From Actinomycetota bacterium (lineage in GTDB: Bacteria; Actinomycetota; Actinomycetes; S36-B12; CAIYMF01), in the NCBI GenBank assembly GCA_020161245.1, contig JAIUOK010000007.1, positions 47,237 to 111,236 on the forward strand: a stretch of 64,000 bases of DNA. The letters are read 5' to 3'. Every line of letters starts with the position of its first letter. The first letter of the stretch is position 1. Below the pieces are notes generated by a model that searched no databases, was not told the origin of the DNA, and worked only from the letters and a program-made list of their open reading frames with translations. The position numbers and the translations under genes were made by a program. This document shows positions 37,700 to 48,019 of the stretch, one piece after another.

Positions 37700-40507
37700 T
37701 CAGACGCGCGGCTTCTCGCGCATCTCGAAGGTCTCGATCACGTCGTCGACCTTGATGTCGTTGAACGATCCCAGGCCGATACCGCACTCGAAGCCCTCGC
37801 GGACCTCCGTGGCGTCGTCCTTGAAGCGCTTGAGCGACTCGATGGTGAGGTTGTCCGCCACGACGGCGCCGTCGCGGATGAGCCGCGCCTTGGCGTTGCG
37901 GCGGATGAGGCCGGTGCGCACGAGCGAGCCGGCGATGTTGCCGAACTTGCTCGAGCGGTAGACCTCGCGGATCTCGGCGGTGCCGAGAGCCACCTCCTCG
38001 TAGACCGGCTTGAGCAGGCCCTTGAGGGCGGCCTCGACGTCGTCGATCGCCTGGTAGATGACCGAGTAGTACCGGACATCCACGCGCTCGCGGTCGATGA
38101 TCTCCTGCACGCGCTCGGCCGGACGGACGTTGAAGCCGATGATGACGGCGTCCGACGCGACGGCGAGGTTGACGTCGTTCTGCGTGATCGCACCGACACC
38201 GCGGTCGATGACGCGCAGGCTGACCTCGTCGCTGACCTCGAGCGCCACCAGGGCGCTCTCGAGGGCCTCGACCGAGCCGGACACATCGCCCTTGAGGATG
38301 AGCTTGAGCTCCTCGACCTCGCCGCGCTCGAGGGACTTGAGGAAGTCCTCGAGGGTGCGGCGGCCGCGCGCCTGCGCCAGCGCCGCGTTGCGCTCGCGCG
38401 CCGCACGGGTCTGGGCGATCTGGCGGGCGGTGCGGTCGTCCTCGACCACGAGCATGTTGTCGCCCGCGCCGGGCACGGCCGTGAGGCCGAGCACCTGCAC
38501 CGGGCGCGCCGGCGGCGCCTCGTCGAGGGTGTTGCCGTGCTCGTCGAGCATCGCGCGGACGCGGCCGTAGGCGTCGCCGACGACGATGGAGTCGCCGGGG
38601 CGCAGCGTGCCGCGCTGCACGAGGACCGTGGCCACGGGGCCGCGGCCGCGGTCGAGGTGGGCCTCGATCGACACGCCCTGCGCGTCCTGGTGCGGGTTGG
38701 CCCGCAGGTCCAGGGCGGCGTCGGCCGTGAGCAGCAGCGCCTCGAGCAGGTCGTCGATGCCGAGGCCGGCCTTGGCCGAGACGTCGACGAACATCGTGTC
38801 GCCGCCGTACTCCTCGGGCACCAGGCCGTACTCGGTGAGCTGGCCGCGCACCTTGACGGGGTCGGCGCCCTCCTTGTCGACCTTGTTGACCGCCACCACG
38901 ATCGGCACGTCCGCAGCCTTGGCGTGGTTGAGCGCCTCGATGGTCTGCGGCTTCACGCCGTCGTCGGCCGCCACCACGAGGATCGCGATGTCGGTCACCT
39001 GGGCACCGCGGGCACGCATGGCGGTGAACGCCTCGTGGCCCGGGGTGTCGATGAAGGTGATCGCGCGCGGCTCGTCGGTGTCCGCACGGGCGACGACCTG
39101 GTAGGCGCCGATGTGCTGGGTGATGCCGCCGGCCTCCTTGGCCACGACGTTGGTGTTGCGGATCGCGTCGAGCAGCTTGGTCTTTCCGTGGTCGACGTGA
39201 CCCATCACCGTGACGACCGGCGGACGGGCCACCAGGTCGGACTCGTCGCCCTCGTCCTCGCCGAACTCGAGGTCGTAGCGCTCGAGCAGCTCGCGGTCCT
39301 CGTCCTCCGGGCTGATGACCTGGACGTCGAAGTTCAGCTCGGTGCCGAGCAGCACCAGGGTGTCGTCGGACAGCGACTGCGTGGCGGTCACCATCTCGCC
39401 GAGCTTGAACATGACGGTCACCAGCACGCCGGCCGGCACGTTGACCTTCTCGCTGAAGTCGGTCAGGGACGAGCCGCGCGCGAGGCGGATCGTCTGGCCC
39501 TGGCCCATGGGACGGATCTCGCCGCCCATGGTCGGAGCCGACATGTTGTCGAACTCCTGGCGCTTCGCACGCTTGGACTTGCGGCCGCGGGCGGGCTTGC
39601 CGCCGGGACGGCCGAACGCGCCCGCCGTGGTGCCGCGGCCGCCGGGGCCGCCGGGACGGCCGCCGAAGCCGCCACCGCCACCGGGGCCTCCGGGACGGCC
39701 GGCGAAGCCGCCGCCACCACCGCCGCCGCCGGGACCGCCGGGACGGCCGCCGAAGCCACCGCCGCCGGGACGGCCGCCAGGACCGCCGGGACGTGCGCCG
39801 CCGGGCGCGCCGGGACGGCCCGCGCCGGGGCCGCCGGGACGGCCGCCGGGACCGCCGGGGCGACCGGCGCCGGGACCGGCCGGACGCTGGCCGGGCATCA
39901 TGCCGGGGTTGGGGCGCGGGGCGCCGGGGACGCCGCCGGGGCGCTGGACCGGGCGCGGTGCGCCCTCGACGCCGGCGCTCCGGTCGGTGAAGGGGTTGTT
40001 GCCGGGACGCGCGGGACGCGCGGCGCCGGGGGCGCCCGGAGCCGCGGGGCGCGGCGGGGCCTCGGCGCTGCGGTCCATGAACGGGTTGTTGCCCGGGCGC
40101 GGCGGCTTGGGGGCGGCCGGGCCGGGGGCCGGGGCCTTCGCCGCCGGAGCGGCGGGGGCGGCCGGGGCCTCGGGGGCCGGCGCAGCCGGGGCTGCGGGCG
40201 CGGCAGGGGCGGCGGCAGCCGCCGGGGCGGGCGCGGGTGCAGCAGCGGCCGGCACCTCGACGACCGGGGCGGGAGCCTCGGCGGCGGGCTGCGGCTGCGG
40301 CTTCGCCGCGGGCTTGGGCTTGGGCGCGGCCTTGGCGGGCGCGGCCTCGGAGGCGGGGAACGCCTCCCGAAGACGCCGGACCACCGGCGCCTCGATGGTG
40401 GAGCTCGCCGATCGGACGAACTCACCCATCTCCTGGAGCTTGGCCACGACGGCCTTGCTCTCGACTCCGAGCTCCTTGGCGAGCTCGTAGACCCGGACCT
40501 TCGACAC
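37700..40507 (-). CDS. infB: Translation initiation factor IF-2
   Basis: The 935-residue protein starts with an IF2-N domain ([20 protein letters not shown]), continues with a very long Pro/Ala then Gly/Arg/Pro-rich region (about 65-310), and then the conserved G domain with G1 GHVDHGKT near residue 435, G3 DTPGHEAFT and G4 NKVD, followed by domains II-IV. IF-2 brings initiator tRNA to the 30S subunit and aids subunit joining. GTG 40507 has AGGAG 4 nt upstream. The low-complexity N-terminus is longer than in most bacteria but typical for actinobacteria. Confidence 0.96.
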   Translation of the reverse strand: MSKVRVYELAKELGVESKAVVAKLQEMGEFVRSASSTIEAPVVRRLREAFPASEAAPAKAAPKPKPAAKPQPQPAAEAPAPVVEVPAAAAPAPAPAAAAAPAAPAAPAAPAPEAPAAPAAPAAKAPAPGPAAPKPPRPGNNPFMDRSAEAPPRPAAPGAPGAARPARPGNNPFTDRSAGVEGAPRPVQRPGGVPGAPRPNPGMMPGQRPAGPGAGRPGGPGGRPGGPGAGRPGAPGGARPGGPGGRPGGGGFGGRPGGPGGGGGGGGFAGRPGGPGGGGGFGGRPGGPGGRGTTAGAFGRPGGKPARGRKSKRAKRQEFDNMSAPTMGGEIRPMGQGQTIRLARGSSLTDFSEKVNVPAGVLVTVMFKLGEMVTATQSLSDDTLVLLGTELNFDVQVISPEDEDRELLERYDLEFGEDEGDESDLVARPPVVTVMGHVDHGKTKLLDAIRNTNVVAKEAGGITQHIGAYQVVARADTDEPRAITFIDTPGHEAFTAMRARGAQVTDIAILVVAADDGVKPQTIEALNHAKAADVPIVVAVNKVDKEGADPVKVRGQLTEYGLVPEEYGGDTMFVDVSAKAGLGIDDLLEALLLTADAALDLRANPHQDAQGVSIEAHLDRGRGPVATVLVQRGTLRPGDSIVVGDAYGRVRAMLDEHGNTLDEAPPARPVQVLGLTAVPGAGDNMLVVEDDRTARQIAQTRAARERNAALAQARGRRTLEDFLKSLERGEVEELKLILKGDVSGSVEALESALVALEVSDEVSLRVIDRGVGAITQNDVNLAVASDAVIIGFNVRPAERVQEIIDRERVDVRYYSVIYQAIDDVEAALKGLLKPVYEEVALGTAEIREVYRSSKFGNIAGSLVRTGLIRRNAKARLIRDGAVVADNLTIESLKRFKDDATEVREGFECGIGLGSFNDIKVDDVIETFEMREKPRV
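39590..40250 (-). repeat. Low-complexity Gly/Arg/Pro and Pro/Ala repeats within infB
   Basis: This part of infB is a run of short near-repeats encoding units such as GRPGGPGG and [13 protein letters not shown], then Pro/Ala runs. Codons are almost purely G and C, so replication slippage and length changes are likely here. Two copies of the segment [13 protein letters not shown] / [13 protein letters not shown] also occur. Confidence 0.75.
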
Positions 40508-40655
40508 AGTTCTCCTGCTCCTCGGTCCGGGACGGGGTCGTACCGGACCACTCAGACGTGCGGGGACACGCTCATCGCTGGGCGTTCATCGGGTGCTCAT
40601 GTCCTTCACTGCTCCCGATCGTGGGTGGACGGTGGTCAGTACCTTGCGGGCGGTG

Positions 40656-40686
40656 CTGGTCTGGCTGGTCTGGCTGGTCTGGCTGG
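40656..40686. repeat. 9-bp tandem repeat between infB and rnpM
   Basis: CTGGTCTGG is repeated exactly three times (40656-40682) plus a partial copy, in the 200-bp gap between rnpM and infB. No gene is supported in 40508-40707. The repeat may affect the infB leader or be simple slippage sequence. Confidence 0.7.
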
Positions 40687-40707
40687 ACGTGCGCTGGCTG
40701 GTCGTGC

Positions 40708-41088
40708 TCACCCGGCCCCACCGCGCTCGGCGGCGAGCCGCTCGAGCCCGGTGCGCAGCTCCGCGAGGTCGAGCGGTGCCGGGACCCTCAGGGCCCGGGG
40801 CAGCGCCCTCCTCCGCTCGGCGAGCGCGAGGCAGGCCGGGTCGGGATGCAGCCAGGCACCCCGGCCGGCCGCGCGTGCCCGCAGGTCGAGGACGGCGACG
40901 CCCTCGATCGCGACCACGCGCACCAGGTCGGTCCGGCTGCCCTTCCCCCGGCATCCCACGCAGGTGCGCACCGGGGTGCGCGCCACGGAGGGCGTGCCGT
41001 CACCGCGGGCGGCGCCCGCAGCAGCGTCGGGGGTGACCGGGCTACCGGCCGTCGGCCAGTCTACCCCTCCCCCGGCGCCACCGGTCAC
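40708..41088 (-). CDS. rnpM: YlxR-family RNase P modulator
   Basis: A YlxR (RnpM) protein. The core reads [20 protein letters not shown] with the CxxC pair, then [20 protein letters not shown], which fits the family fully. YlxR is encoded between nusA and infB in most bacteria and has recently been tied to RNase P. GTG 41088 overlaps the nusA stop (GTGA) and gives 126 residues; a shorter start at 40986 (92 residues) matches the usual length, leaving the first 34 residues doubtful. Confidence 0.85.
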   Translation of the reverse strand: MTGGAGGGVDWPTAGSPVTPDAAAGAARGDGTPSVARTPVRTCVGCRGKGSRTDLVRVVAIEGVAVLDLRARAAGRGAWLHPDPACLALAERRRALPRALRVPAPLDLAELRTGLERLAAERGGAG

Positions 41089-42113
41089 GTCCGTTGCGCC
41101 GAGTCGTCGGCAGCGCCGTCGTCGTCTGACGGGCCGGCGGGGCCGGGCGCCGCGGTGTCGGGCCGGATGTCGATGCGCCAGCCGGTGAGGCGCGCGGCCA
41201 GTCGGGCGTTCTGGCCCTCGCGGCCGATCGCCAGGCTCAGCTGGTAGTCCGGGACGACCACGCGGGCGCTGCGTGCCGCGGCGTCGACGACGGTGACCGA
41301 CGACACCCGGGCCGGCGACAGCGCGTTGGCCACCATCTCGGCGGGGTCGTCGGACCAGTCGACGATGTCGATCTTCTCGCCGTGCAGCTCGGCCATGACC
41401 GCGCGCACCCGCTGGCCCATCGGCCCGATGCAGGCGCCCTTGGCGTTGAGGCCCGGGACGGTCGAGCGGACGGCGATCTTGGAGCGGTGGCCGGCCTCGC
41501 GCGCGATCGCCTCGATGCGCACCGAGCCGTCGGCGATCTCGGGCACCTCGAGGGCGAACAGCGACTTCACCAGGTTGGGGTGGGTGCGCGAGACGGTGAC
41601 GCGGGGGCCCTTGGGCGTCTTGGTCACCGACACGACGTGGCACTTCAGGCGCGTGCCGTGGGCGTACTTCTCGCCGGGCACCTGCTCCTGGGGCGGGAGC
41701 ACCGCCTCGATCTTGCCGAGGTCGACGAACACCAGCCGCGGGTCGCTGCCCTGCTGGACGATGCCCGACACGAGGTCGCCCTCGGTACCGGCGAACTCGC
41801 CGAAGGTCTGGTCGTCCTCTGCCTCGCGCAGCCGCTGCAGGATCACCTGGCGCGCGGTGGTGGCCGCGACCCGGCCGAAGCCGTCGGGGGTGTCGTCGTA
41901 CTCGCGGCCGGGGGCGCCGTCCTCGGTGGCCTCGCGGGCCCAGATGGTGACGTGCCCGGTCTTGCGGTCGAGCTCGGCGCGCGCGTGCTGCGCCGACCCC
42001 TCGGTCTTGTGGTAGGCCAGCAGCAGAGCCTGCTCGAGCGTCTCGACGATGAGGTCGTAGCTCAGCTCCTTCTCGCGCACCAGGGCCTTGAGCGCGCTGA
42101 CGTCGATGTCCAC
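41085..42113 (-). CDS. nusA: Transcription termination/antitermination factor NusA
   Basis: A 342-residue NusA with the N-terminal domain ([20 protein letters not shown], then [20 protein letters not shown]), an S1 domain ([20 protein letters not shown]) and two KH domains ([20 protein letters not shown] and [20 protein letters not shown]). It binds RNA polymerase and controls pausing and termination. GTG 42113 starts 1 nt after the rimP stop with AGGAGGACTGAC inside the rimP end. The acidic repeats found in proteobacterial NusA are absent, as expected in actinobacteria. Confidence 0.95.
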   Translation of the reverse strand: MDIDVSALKALVREKELSYDLIVETLEQALLLAYHKTEGSAQHARAELDRKTGHVTIWAREATEDGAPGREYDDTPDGFGRVAATTARQVILQRLREAEDDQTFGEFAGTEGDLVSGIVQQGSDPRLVFVDLGKIEAVLPPQEQVPGEKYAHGTRLKCHVVSVTKTPKGPRVTVSRTHPNLVKSLFALEVPEIADGSVRIEAIAREAGHRSKIAVRSTVPGLNAKGACIGPMGQRVRAVMAELHGEKIDIVDWSDDPAEMVANALSPARVSSVTVVDAAARSARVVVPDYQLSLAIGREGQNARLAARLTGWRIDIRPDTAAPGPAGPSDDDGAADDSAQRT

Positions 42114-42114
42114 G

Positions 42115-42768
42115 TCAGTCCTCCTCGTCCTCGTCGCCGGCGTCGTCGCCGGGCTCGTCGTCGTCGTCCTCGTCGCCGGCGAGGCCCTCGGCCGGGCCCT
42201 CGAGCGGCTCGGCCTCCTTGCGGTTGAACTCCACCTGCACCACGGCGCGCACCACGTCGGCGAGCTCGACCGTGCGCGTGCTGGCCTTCCCCTTGACCGT
42301 GATCTCGAGCAGGACCGACGCGTCGTCGGACTCGAGGACGCGGCCGACCACCTTCTCGCCGCTGCGCAGCGTCGCCTCCACGAGGCGGCCCGTGCTGCGG
42401 CGCCAGTGCCGGGGCAGGGTGAGCGGGCGGTCGACGCCGGGCGAGCTCACCTCGAGCGTGTAGGGCTCGTCGCCGAGCACGTCCGACCCGTCGAGGGCGT
42501 CGCTGACGGTCTGCGAGGCGGCTGCCACCTCGTCGAGGGTGACGCCGGCGTCGCTGTCGACGAGGACGCGGACCACCAGACGGCGCCCGACGTTGCGCAG
42601 CTCGACGTCCTCGAGGTCGAGACCGGTCGCGGCGACAGCGGGCTCGAGGAGCGCGACGACGGTGTCGCGTGCGGCGGACCCGGGGCGGCCGGGGGCGCCC
42701 TTCGCGGGCCGGGAGGAAGGGGGGCGCTTGCCGCTGGACGGGCGGCCCTGCCGGGGTGTGCTGGACAC
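42115..42768 (-). CDS. rimP: Ribosome maturation factor RimP
   Basis: The 217-residue protein has a basic N-terminal extension (about 35 residues) followed by the RimP core: [36 protein letters not shown] and the family hallmark [15 protein letters not shown], then the SH3-like C-terminal domain and an acidic tail rich in Asp and Glu. It acts in 30S assembly. GTG 42768 is supported by AGGAGGA 5 nt upstream. It heads the rimP-nusA-rnpM-infB cluster and is divergent from the Tat lipoprotein gene. Confidence 0.94.
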   Translation of the reverse strand: MSSTPRQGRPSSGKRPPSSRPAKGAPGRPGSAARDTVVALLEPAVAATGLDLEDVELRNVGRRLVVRVLVDSDAGVTLDEVAAASQTVSDALDGSDVLGDEPYTLEVSSPGVDRPLTLPRHWRRSTGRLVEATLRSGEKVVGRVLESDDASVLLEITVKGKASTRTVELADVVRAVVQVEFNRKEAEPLEGPAEGLAGDEDDDDEPGDDAGDEDEED

Positions 42769-42974
42769 GTGCTTCCTCCTGGGGCCCGACCTCCGCGCGG
42801 CGCTCCCGGGGAGCGCTGCCGCGGTCGGGCTGTGCTGTTGTGGGGGTCCTGTTGTGCGGTGCAGTTGGGTCGGGCTGTTGTGCGAGCCTCCGGCTCGGAG
42901 GGCCAGCCTACTTCCCCGCGGCACGGCGCCCGGCCCTCGTCGGGGCGGCCCGTCGGCCGTGAGAGAGTCGGGCC

Positions 42975-43529
42975 GTGCCCGAGGTGACCCGACGCGACGT
43001 GCTGCGGCTGTCGGCCGTCGTCGCCGGCGCCGCGGCCGTGGCCGCGCTCACCGCGTGCACGCGCGACGGGGGCGCCCCCGAGCCCACAGCCCCCGGCGGC
43101 CCCGAGGACCCTGACCGCGCGCTGCGCGCCGCCATCGGCGCCAGCGAGTCCGCGCTCATCGCGATGTACGCCGCCGCGGTCCCGCTGCTGTCCGGCACGC
43201 AGGCGCAGCGCGTGCAGCGCCTCGGCCAGCGGCACGCCGCCTACCGCCAGGCCATCGACCCCGACGGCCTCGCCACGACGTCGCCCACCTCGACGCCGGA
43301 CCCCGGCGCGTCGCCGACGGCCACGCCCTCGCCCGCCGTCACCCCGTGGCCCGCGCCGCCGGCGTCCGCGTCGGCCGCGCTCAGCGCGCTGCGCGAGGCC
43401 GAGCGCACCAGCGCCGACGGGCTGCAGGCCCAGTGCGTCCTCGCCGTCGACGCCGAGCTCGCCCGGGTCGTCGCGCTCGCCGGCGCCGGCAGCGCGGCCG
43501 CGGCCGCCGAGCTGCGGAGGCTGTCGTGA
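42975..43529 (+). CDS. Tat-exported ferritin-like lipoprotein
   Basis: The 184-residue protein has a Tat signal TRRDVLRLSAVVAGAAAV with Arg6-Arg7, and a lipobox ending Leu-Thr-Ala-Cys28, so it should be exported folded and lipid-anchored. The rest is helical with a Pro/Thr-rich linker (about 98-128). Together with the next gene it resembles the DUF4439/ferritin-like proteins often found beside rimP-nusA in actinobacteria, though metal ligands are not obvious. The start is GTG 42975; the stop overlaps the next start (GTGA). Confidence 0.65.
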   Translation: MPEVTRRDVLRLSAVVAGAAAVAALTACTRDGGAPEPTAPGGPEDPDRALRAAIGASESALIAMYAAAVPLLSGTQAQRVQRLGQRHAAYRQAIDPDGLATTSPTSTPDPGASPTATPSPAVTPWPAPPASASAALSALREAERTSADGLQAQCVLAVDAELARVVALAGAGSAAAAAELRRLS

Positions 43530-43933
43530 GCGAGATGGAGCGCCTCGGCGACGTCCTCGAGGGGGTCGACGCCGGCATCTACGCCTACGGCCTGGTGGCG
43601 GCCCGGCTCGACGGCGACGAGCGCGACGAGGCGCTCTCGGACATGGCCTCGCTGCGGGCCGAGCGCGACCGGCTCCGCGCCCGCATCACCGCGCTGGGGG
43701 GCACGCCCCCGGCAGCGGCCGCGGCGTACACGCCGCCCTTCGACGTCGACGACCGCGCCAGCGCGCGCCGGCTCGCAGCACTGGTCGAGGACCGCCTCGC
43801 CGGCCAGCTGGCCGCGCTCGCGGCGGCGAGCACCGACGGCGCCCGGGCCCGCGCCGCGGCGGTGGCCGCTCAGCGCGCTGTGCGCGTCGTCGCCTGGTCG
43901 GGCACCGCGCCCACCTGGAACGGCGCGGGCTGA
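43526..43933 (+). CDS. DUF4439 ferritin-like protein
   Basis: A 135-residue all-helical protein assigned to DUF4439: MERLGDVLEGVDAGIYAYGL at the start, ALSDMASLRAERDRLRARIT, then PPAAAAAYTPPFDVDD and a final helix ending VRVVAWSGTAPTWNGAG. No signal peptide is visible, unlike the lipoprotein gene it overlaps (GTGA at 43526). The two may work as a pair across the membrane or be halves of one ancestral protein. Metal binding is not evident from the residues seen. Confidence 0.72.
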   Translation: MSEMERLGDVLEGVDAGIYAYGLVAARLDGDERDEALSDMASLRAERDRLRARITALGGTPPAAAAAYTPPFDVDDRASARRLAALVEDRLAGQLAALAAASTDGARARAAAVAAQRAVRVVAWSGTAPTWNGAG

Positions 43934-43943
43934 CCCGGCTGCG

Positions 43944-44570
43944 ATGCCCGACGACGTCCGGGTGCCCGCGGGCGCCTTCACCACCTGGCTCGGCATGATC
44001 GGCCCGGCCCTGCACGGCCGGGCGGCGTCGGACGTGCCGTGCGGCGACTGCACGGGCTGCTGCCGGTCGTCGCAGTTCATCCTCGTCGAGGCGTCCGATG
44101 CGGGCGCCCGCGCCGCCATCCCCGCCCAGCTGCTGTTCCCGGCCCCGTTCCTGCCGGGCGCGCACCTGCTCGGCTACGACGACGAGGGACGCTGCCCGAT
44201 GCTCGGCGACAGCGGCTGCACGATCTACGACGCCAGGCCGACGACCTGCCGCACCTACGACTGCAGGGTCTTCGCCGCGGCCGGGATCGACAGCGACAAG
44301 CCGGCGATCGCCGAGCGGGCGTCGCGCTGGGAGTTCGACCACCCGTCGCCCGTCGACGTCGCCGCCCACGACGCCGTCATGGCCGCGGCGCGCTGGATCG
44401 GCGAGCACGCGGCCGAGCTGCCCGAGCACCTCGTCCCGCCGCACCGCACCGCGCTGGCCGTCGTCGCCGTCGAGCTGCACCCCGTGTTCCTGCGCGACGG
44501 CGCCCTGGCGCACCCGTCGGACGCCGCCGTGCGCGCCGCCCTCGAGTCCGTCGTCGCCGCCCGCCGCTGA
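43944..44570 (+). CDS. YkgJ-family cysteine cluster protein
   Basis: A 208-residue protein with the N-terminal Cys group CGDCTGCC (Cys33, 36, 39, 40) and a second group in GRCPML, SGCTIYDARPTTCRTYDC. Such clusters, described as zinc- or iron-chelating (YkgJ/UPF0153), could hold a metal centre; the family has no proven reaction. No membrane segment or signal is seen. The gene begins 10 nt after the DUF4439 gene and lacks a clear Shine-Dalgarno, so coupling is likely. Confidence 0.8.
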   Translation: MPDDVRVPAGAFTTWLGMIGPALHGRAASDVPCGDCTGCCRSSQFILVEASDAGARAAIPAQLLFPAPFLPGAHLLGYDDEGRCPMLGDSGCTIYDARPTTCRTYDCRVFAAAGIDSDKPAIAERASRWEFDHPSPVDVAAHDAVMAAARWIGEHAAELPEHLVPPHRTALAVVAVELHPVFLRDGALAHPSDAAVRAALESVVAARR

Positions 44571-44582
44571 CGGACCGAGCAC

Positions 44583-45410
44583 TCAGGCGGCGACGAGGTC
44601 CCAGGCGAGGCGGACGAGCAGGATCGCGACGACGACGAGGAACACGACGCGGACGAAGCGGGAGCCGCGGCGGACGGCGGTGCGGGCGCCGACGACGCCG
44701 CCGACGAGGTTGGCCGCCCCCATCGCCAGGCCCAGGGCCCACAGCACGTGGCCGCCCAGGCCGAACACGATGAGCGCCGCGAGGTTGGTGGCCACGTTGG
44801 CCACCTTCGCGATCGCCGAGGCGTTGAGGAACGAGTACCCGAGCAGCGACACCAGGGCGAAGACCAGGAAGGTGCCGGTGCCGGGGCCGAAAACGCCGTC
44901 GTAGAGGCCGATGCCGAGCCCGAGCAGGACCGCGGCCGCACCGTGGCGCGCGTGCGCCTCCGTGCCGTGCCAGCGCAGGTCCTGCCGGGCGCCGAGGTCG
45001 GGCTTGAGCAGCGTCCAGACCCCGACGACGACGAGCATGACCAGGGCGACGGGGCGGAACCACGACCCCGGCACATGCGTGGCGAGCAGCGCCCCGCAGG
45101 CCGAGCCCACGAACGCCGCCCCGGCCATCCGGACGGCGGTGCCGACGTCGGTCACCGCCGCCCGCCGGTAGGTCAGGGCCGCGGCAGACGTGCCGATGAT
45201 CGACGACGCCTTGTTGGTGCCGAGCACCGTCGCGGGCTCGGCGTCGGGCAGGGCCACGAGCAGCGCGGGCAGCTGGATGAGGCCGCCGCCGCCGCTGACC
45301 GCGTCGACCCAGCCCGCGAGCAGCGCAGCCAGAAGCAGCGCGACGAGGACGGGCGGGGCTACGCCGAGGACGGTCGTCGAGTCCGCCAGCAGCGCCGCGG
45401 CGTCAGGCAC
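44583..45410 (-). CDS. TSUP-family (TauE/SafE) permease
   Basis: The 275-residue protein has about eight membrane helices in two related halves. The family glycine-rich loops AGWVDAVSGGGGLIQLPALL and GIGLYDGVFGPGTGTFLVFA, as well as TVLGTNKASSIIGTSAAALT, identify a sulfite/organosulfonate exporter of the TauE/SafE (TSUP) group. The substrate is unknown. GTG 45410 begins 2 nt after the HAD gene stop, so it is cotranscribed with HAD and proS. Confidence 0.87.
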   Translation of the reverse strand: MPDAAALLADSTTVLGVAPPVLVALLLAALLAGWVDAVSGGGGLIQLPALLVALPDAEPATVLGTNKASSIIGTSAAALTYRRAAVTDVGTAVRMAGAAFVGSACGALLATHVPGSWFRPVALVMLVVVGVWTLLKPDLGARQDLRWHGTEAHARHGAAAVLLGLGIGLYDGVFGPGTGTFLVFALVSLLGYSFLNASAIAKVANVATNLAALIVFGLGGHVLWALGLAMGAANLVGGVVGARTAVRRGSRFVRVVFLVVVAILLVRLAWDLVAA

Positions 45411-45412
45411 AG

Positions 45413-46162
45413 TCAGGCGCCGGCGGCTTCGAGGCCGTCCTCGGCGCTCCAGGCCAGGACGACGTCGAGCACCTCGCCGATGGACTGCACGACGGCGTCC
45501 GGCACGACCTCCACCGCGACCTGCTGGTGCGCCGGGATGTCGCTGTGCGGCACCCAGATCGCCCGCATGCCGACGACCTGCGCGCCATGGACGTCGTCCC
45601 ACGGGCGGTCGCCGACGAACACGGCGCGGGACGCGTCGTCGACGCCGACCGCGGTCAGCGCGAGCGCGAACGCATCCGCGTGCGGCTTACCGACCGGGGT
45701 CTCGCTGGTGTAGACCGCGCCGTCGACGAGGTGCAGGACGCCGTCGCGGCGGAACACCTGCTCGTGGAACTCGCGCGGCCACATGGTGTTCGACAGCACG
45801 CCGACCTTGATGCCCGCGGCGTGCAGCCCCTCGAACAGCGGCACGACCTCGGCATGGGTGTGCGTGTGCGGCTCCCAGGCGTCGAGGTAGGCGTCGAGGG
45901 CGTCGCGGTGCTGCCAGCTCGAGGTGTCGATGCCGGCGGTCTCGAACACCTTGTCGAGGTGGCCGGTGCCCGCCTCGCCGAAGGTCTCTCGCTGCCGCTT
46001 CCAGAACGACTCCTCGGCGTCGAAGAGCCGCTGCGCGAGCTCGGCGCCGTGGACCGGGTCGTACACCTGGGCATAGGCGTACCACTGCGCGACGAGGTCG
46101 ATGTCGTGCCAGGGCGTGAGGGTGCCGCCCCAGTCGAAGACGACGGCGTCGACCGCGCTCAT
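45413..46162 (-). CDS. HAD-family hydrolase
   Basis: A 249-residue HAD phosphatase-like protein. Motif I is [12 protein letters not shown] with nucleophile Asp10; the usual second Asp is Gly12, as in several HAD subgroups. Motif II is VLSNT, motif III includes KPHADAF, and motif [12 protein letters not shown]. The substrate cannot be read from the sequence. The ATG at 46162 overlaps the proS stop (ATGA, 46159-46162), and the next gene follows after 2 nt, giving a proS-HAD-TSUP unit. Confidence 0.87.
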   Translation of the reverse strand: MSAVDAVVFDWGGTLTPWHDIDLVAQWYAYAQVYDPVHGAELAQRLFDAEESFWKRQRETFGEAGTGHLDKVFETAGIDTSSWQHRDALDAYLDAWEPHTHTHAEVVPLFEGLHAAGIKVGVLSNTMWPREFHEQVFRRDGVLHLVDGAVYTSETPVGKPHADAFALALTAVGVDDASRAVFVGDRPWDDVHGAQVVGMRAIWVPHSDIPAHQQVAVEVVPDAVVQSIGEVLDVVLAWSAEDGLEAAGA

Positions 46163-47922
46163 CCGCGGACTGCGGCGACGACGGCGTCGAGCGCGGTGGC
46201 GGCGTCGAGCTCGGTGCGCTCGCCTGACCTGCGGTCCTTGAGCTCGACGACGCCGTCGGCGAGGCCCTTGCCCACCACGACGATGGTCGGGACGCCGATG
46301 AGCTCGGAGTCCTTGAACTTCACGCCGGGCGAGGCCTGGCGCCGGTCGTCGTAGATCACCCGGACGCCGGCGGCCTCGAGGCCGGTGGCGAGCTCCTCGG
46401 CGTAGGCCCAGACGGCGTCGTCCTTGCCCGTGGCCACGAGGTGGACATCGGCCGGCGCGACCTCGCGCGGCCAGCACAGGCCGATGTCGTCGTGGCTCTG
46501 CTCGGCGATCGCGGCGACCGCGCGCGAGACGCCGATGCCGTAGGACCCCATCGTCACCGTCACGAGCTTGCCGTTCTCGTCGAGCACCTTGAGCTCGAGC
46601 GCCTCGGCGTACTTGCGGCCGAGCTGGAAGATGTGGCCGATCTCGATGCCCTTGGCCATCTCCAGCGCCGACCCGCAGCTCGGGCACACGTCGCCCGGCA
46701 AGATCTCGGCGGCCTCGATCGTGCCGTCGGCGGCGAAGTCGCGGCCCATCGCGAGCTCGAAGACGTGCTTGCCGTGCTCGTTGGCGCCGGTGATCCAGCG
46801 GGTGCCCTCGACCACGCGGGGGTCGACGAGGTAGCGGATGCCCGACGCCGACTCCTCGCCGAGCACCTGCGGCCCGATGTACCCCTTGACCAGCTGCGGG
46901 TGCTTGCGCAGCTCGTCCTCCTCCATCGGCGCCGGCACGTCGGTGCCGAGCTGCGCCTCGAGCCGCTTCATATCGACCTCGCGGTCGCCGGGCAGGCCGA
47001 CGACGAGCGGGTAGGTCGTGCCGTCCGGGCGCGTGACGGTGAGGACGACGTTCTTGAGCGTGTCGGCCGCCGTCCACGGGCGGTCGGAGCGCGGCTGGTG
47101 GGCGTTGGCGTGCGCGACGAGCGTCTCGATCGTCGGGGTGTCCGGGGTGTCCTCGACGTGGGCGGCCGGGGCGCCCTCGAGCGGCAGCGCCGGCGGGGCC
47201 GGGGTGACGACGGCCTCGACGTTGGCGGCGTAGTCGCAGCTGGTGCAGCGGACGTAGGTGTCCTCGCCGTTGTCGGTGCGCGCGAGGAACTCCTCGGACG
47301 CCGACCCGCCCATGGCGCCCGACATCGCCGAGACGATGACGTAGTCGAGGCCCATGCGGTCGAACGTCGCGATGTAGGCCGCGCGGTGCTTGTCGTAGGA
47401 GGCCTGCAGCCCGGCGTCGTCGACGTCGAAGGAGTACGAGTCCTTCATCACGAACTCGCGCCCGCGCAGGATGCCCGCGCGCGGCCGCGCCTCGTCGCGG
47501 TACTTGGTCTGGATCTGGTAGATCGACAGCGGCAGGTCCTTGTAGGAGGAGTACTCGCCCTTGACCATGAGCGTGAACATCTCCTCGTGCGTGGGGCCGA
47601 GGAGGTAGTCGTTGCCGCGGCGGTCGTGCAGCCGGAAGATGCCGTCGCCGTACTCGGTCCAGCGATTGGTCGCCTCGTAGGGCTCGCGCGGCAGCAGCGC
47701 CGGGAAATGCACCTCCTGGAAGCCGGCGCGGTCCATCTCCTCGCGGACGATGCGCTCGACGTTGCGGTAGACGTGGTAGCCCAGCGGCAGCCAGCTGAAG
47801 ATGCCCGGCGCGACGCGACGGACGTACCCGGCGCGGACGAGGAGCTTGTGGCTGGGCACCTCGGCGTCGGCAGGGTCCTCGCGGAGGGTGCGCAGGAACA
47901 GCGACGACATGCGGAGCAGCAC
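46159..47922 (-). CDS. proS: Prolyl-tRNA synthetase (bacterial type)
   Basis: The 587-residue protein is a class II synthetase. Motif 1/2 regions appear as [31 protein letters not shown] and [19 protein letters not shown]; the long insertion (about 225-395) is the YbaK-like editing domain of the bacterial type. Motif 3 is [14 protein letters not shown], and the anticodon-binding domain forms the C-terminus. It charges tRNA-Pro. GTG 47922 has GAGGAG 5 nt upstream, favouring it over ATG 47910. Confidence 0.95.
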   Translation of the reverse strand: MLLRMSSLFLRTLREDPADAEVPSHKLLVRAGYVRRVAPGIFSWLPLGYHVYRNVERIVREEMDRAGFQEVHFPALLPREPYEATNRWTEYGDGIFRLHDRRGNDYLLGPTHEEMFTLMVKGEYSSYKDLPLSIYQIQTKYRDEARPRAGILRGREFVMKDSYSFDVDDAGLQASYDKHRAAYIATFDRMGLDYVIVSAMSGAMGGSASEEFLARTDNGEDTYVRCTSCDYAANVEAVVTPAPPALPLEGAPAAHVEDTPDTPTIETLVAHANAHQPRSDRPWTAADTLKNVVLTVTRPDGTTYPLVVGLPGDREVDMKRLEAQLGTDVPAPMEEDELRKHPQLVKGYIGPQVLGEESASGIRYLVDPRVVEGTRWITGANEHGKHVFELAMGRDFAADGTIEAAEILPGDVCPSCGSALEMAKGIEIGHIFQLGRKYAEALELKVLDENGKLVTVTMGSYGIGVSRAVAAIAEQSHDDIGLCWPREVAPADVHLVATGKDDAVWAYAEELATGLEAAGVRVIYDDRRQASPGVKFKDSELIGVPTIVVVGKGLADGVVELKDRRSGERTELDAATALDAVVAAVRG

Positions 47923-48019
47923 AGGTTCTCCTCGGGCGGGTGCCGGCGGCGCAGGGCGCGCCCCGGGGACGCAGGATATCCGGGCGGCCGGGGCGGGCCC
48001 GACCCAGTTGCGCCCGGCG

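Noticed and set aside
40656..40686. Tandem 9-bp units considered as a CRISPR array
   Set aside because: Units are contiguous with no spacers and far too short.
37469..41188. Long plus-strand open frame opposite infB
   Set aside because: Antisense to a firmly identified IF-2; composition is Ala/Gly/Arg-rich without any domain.
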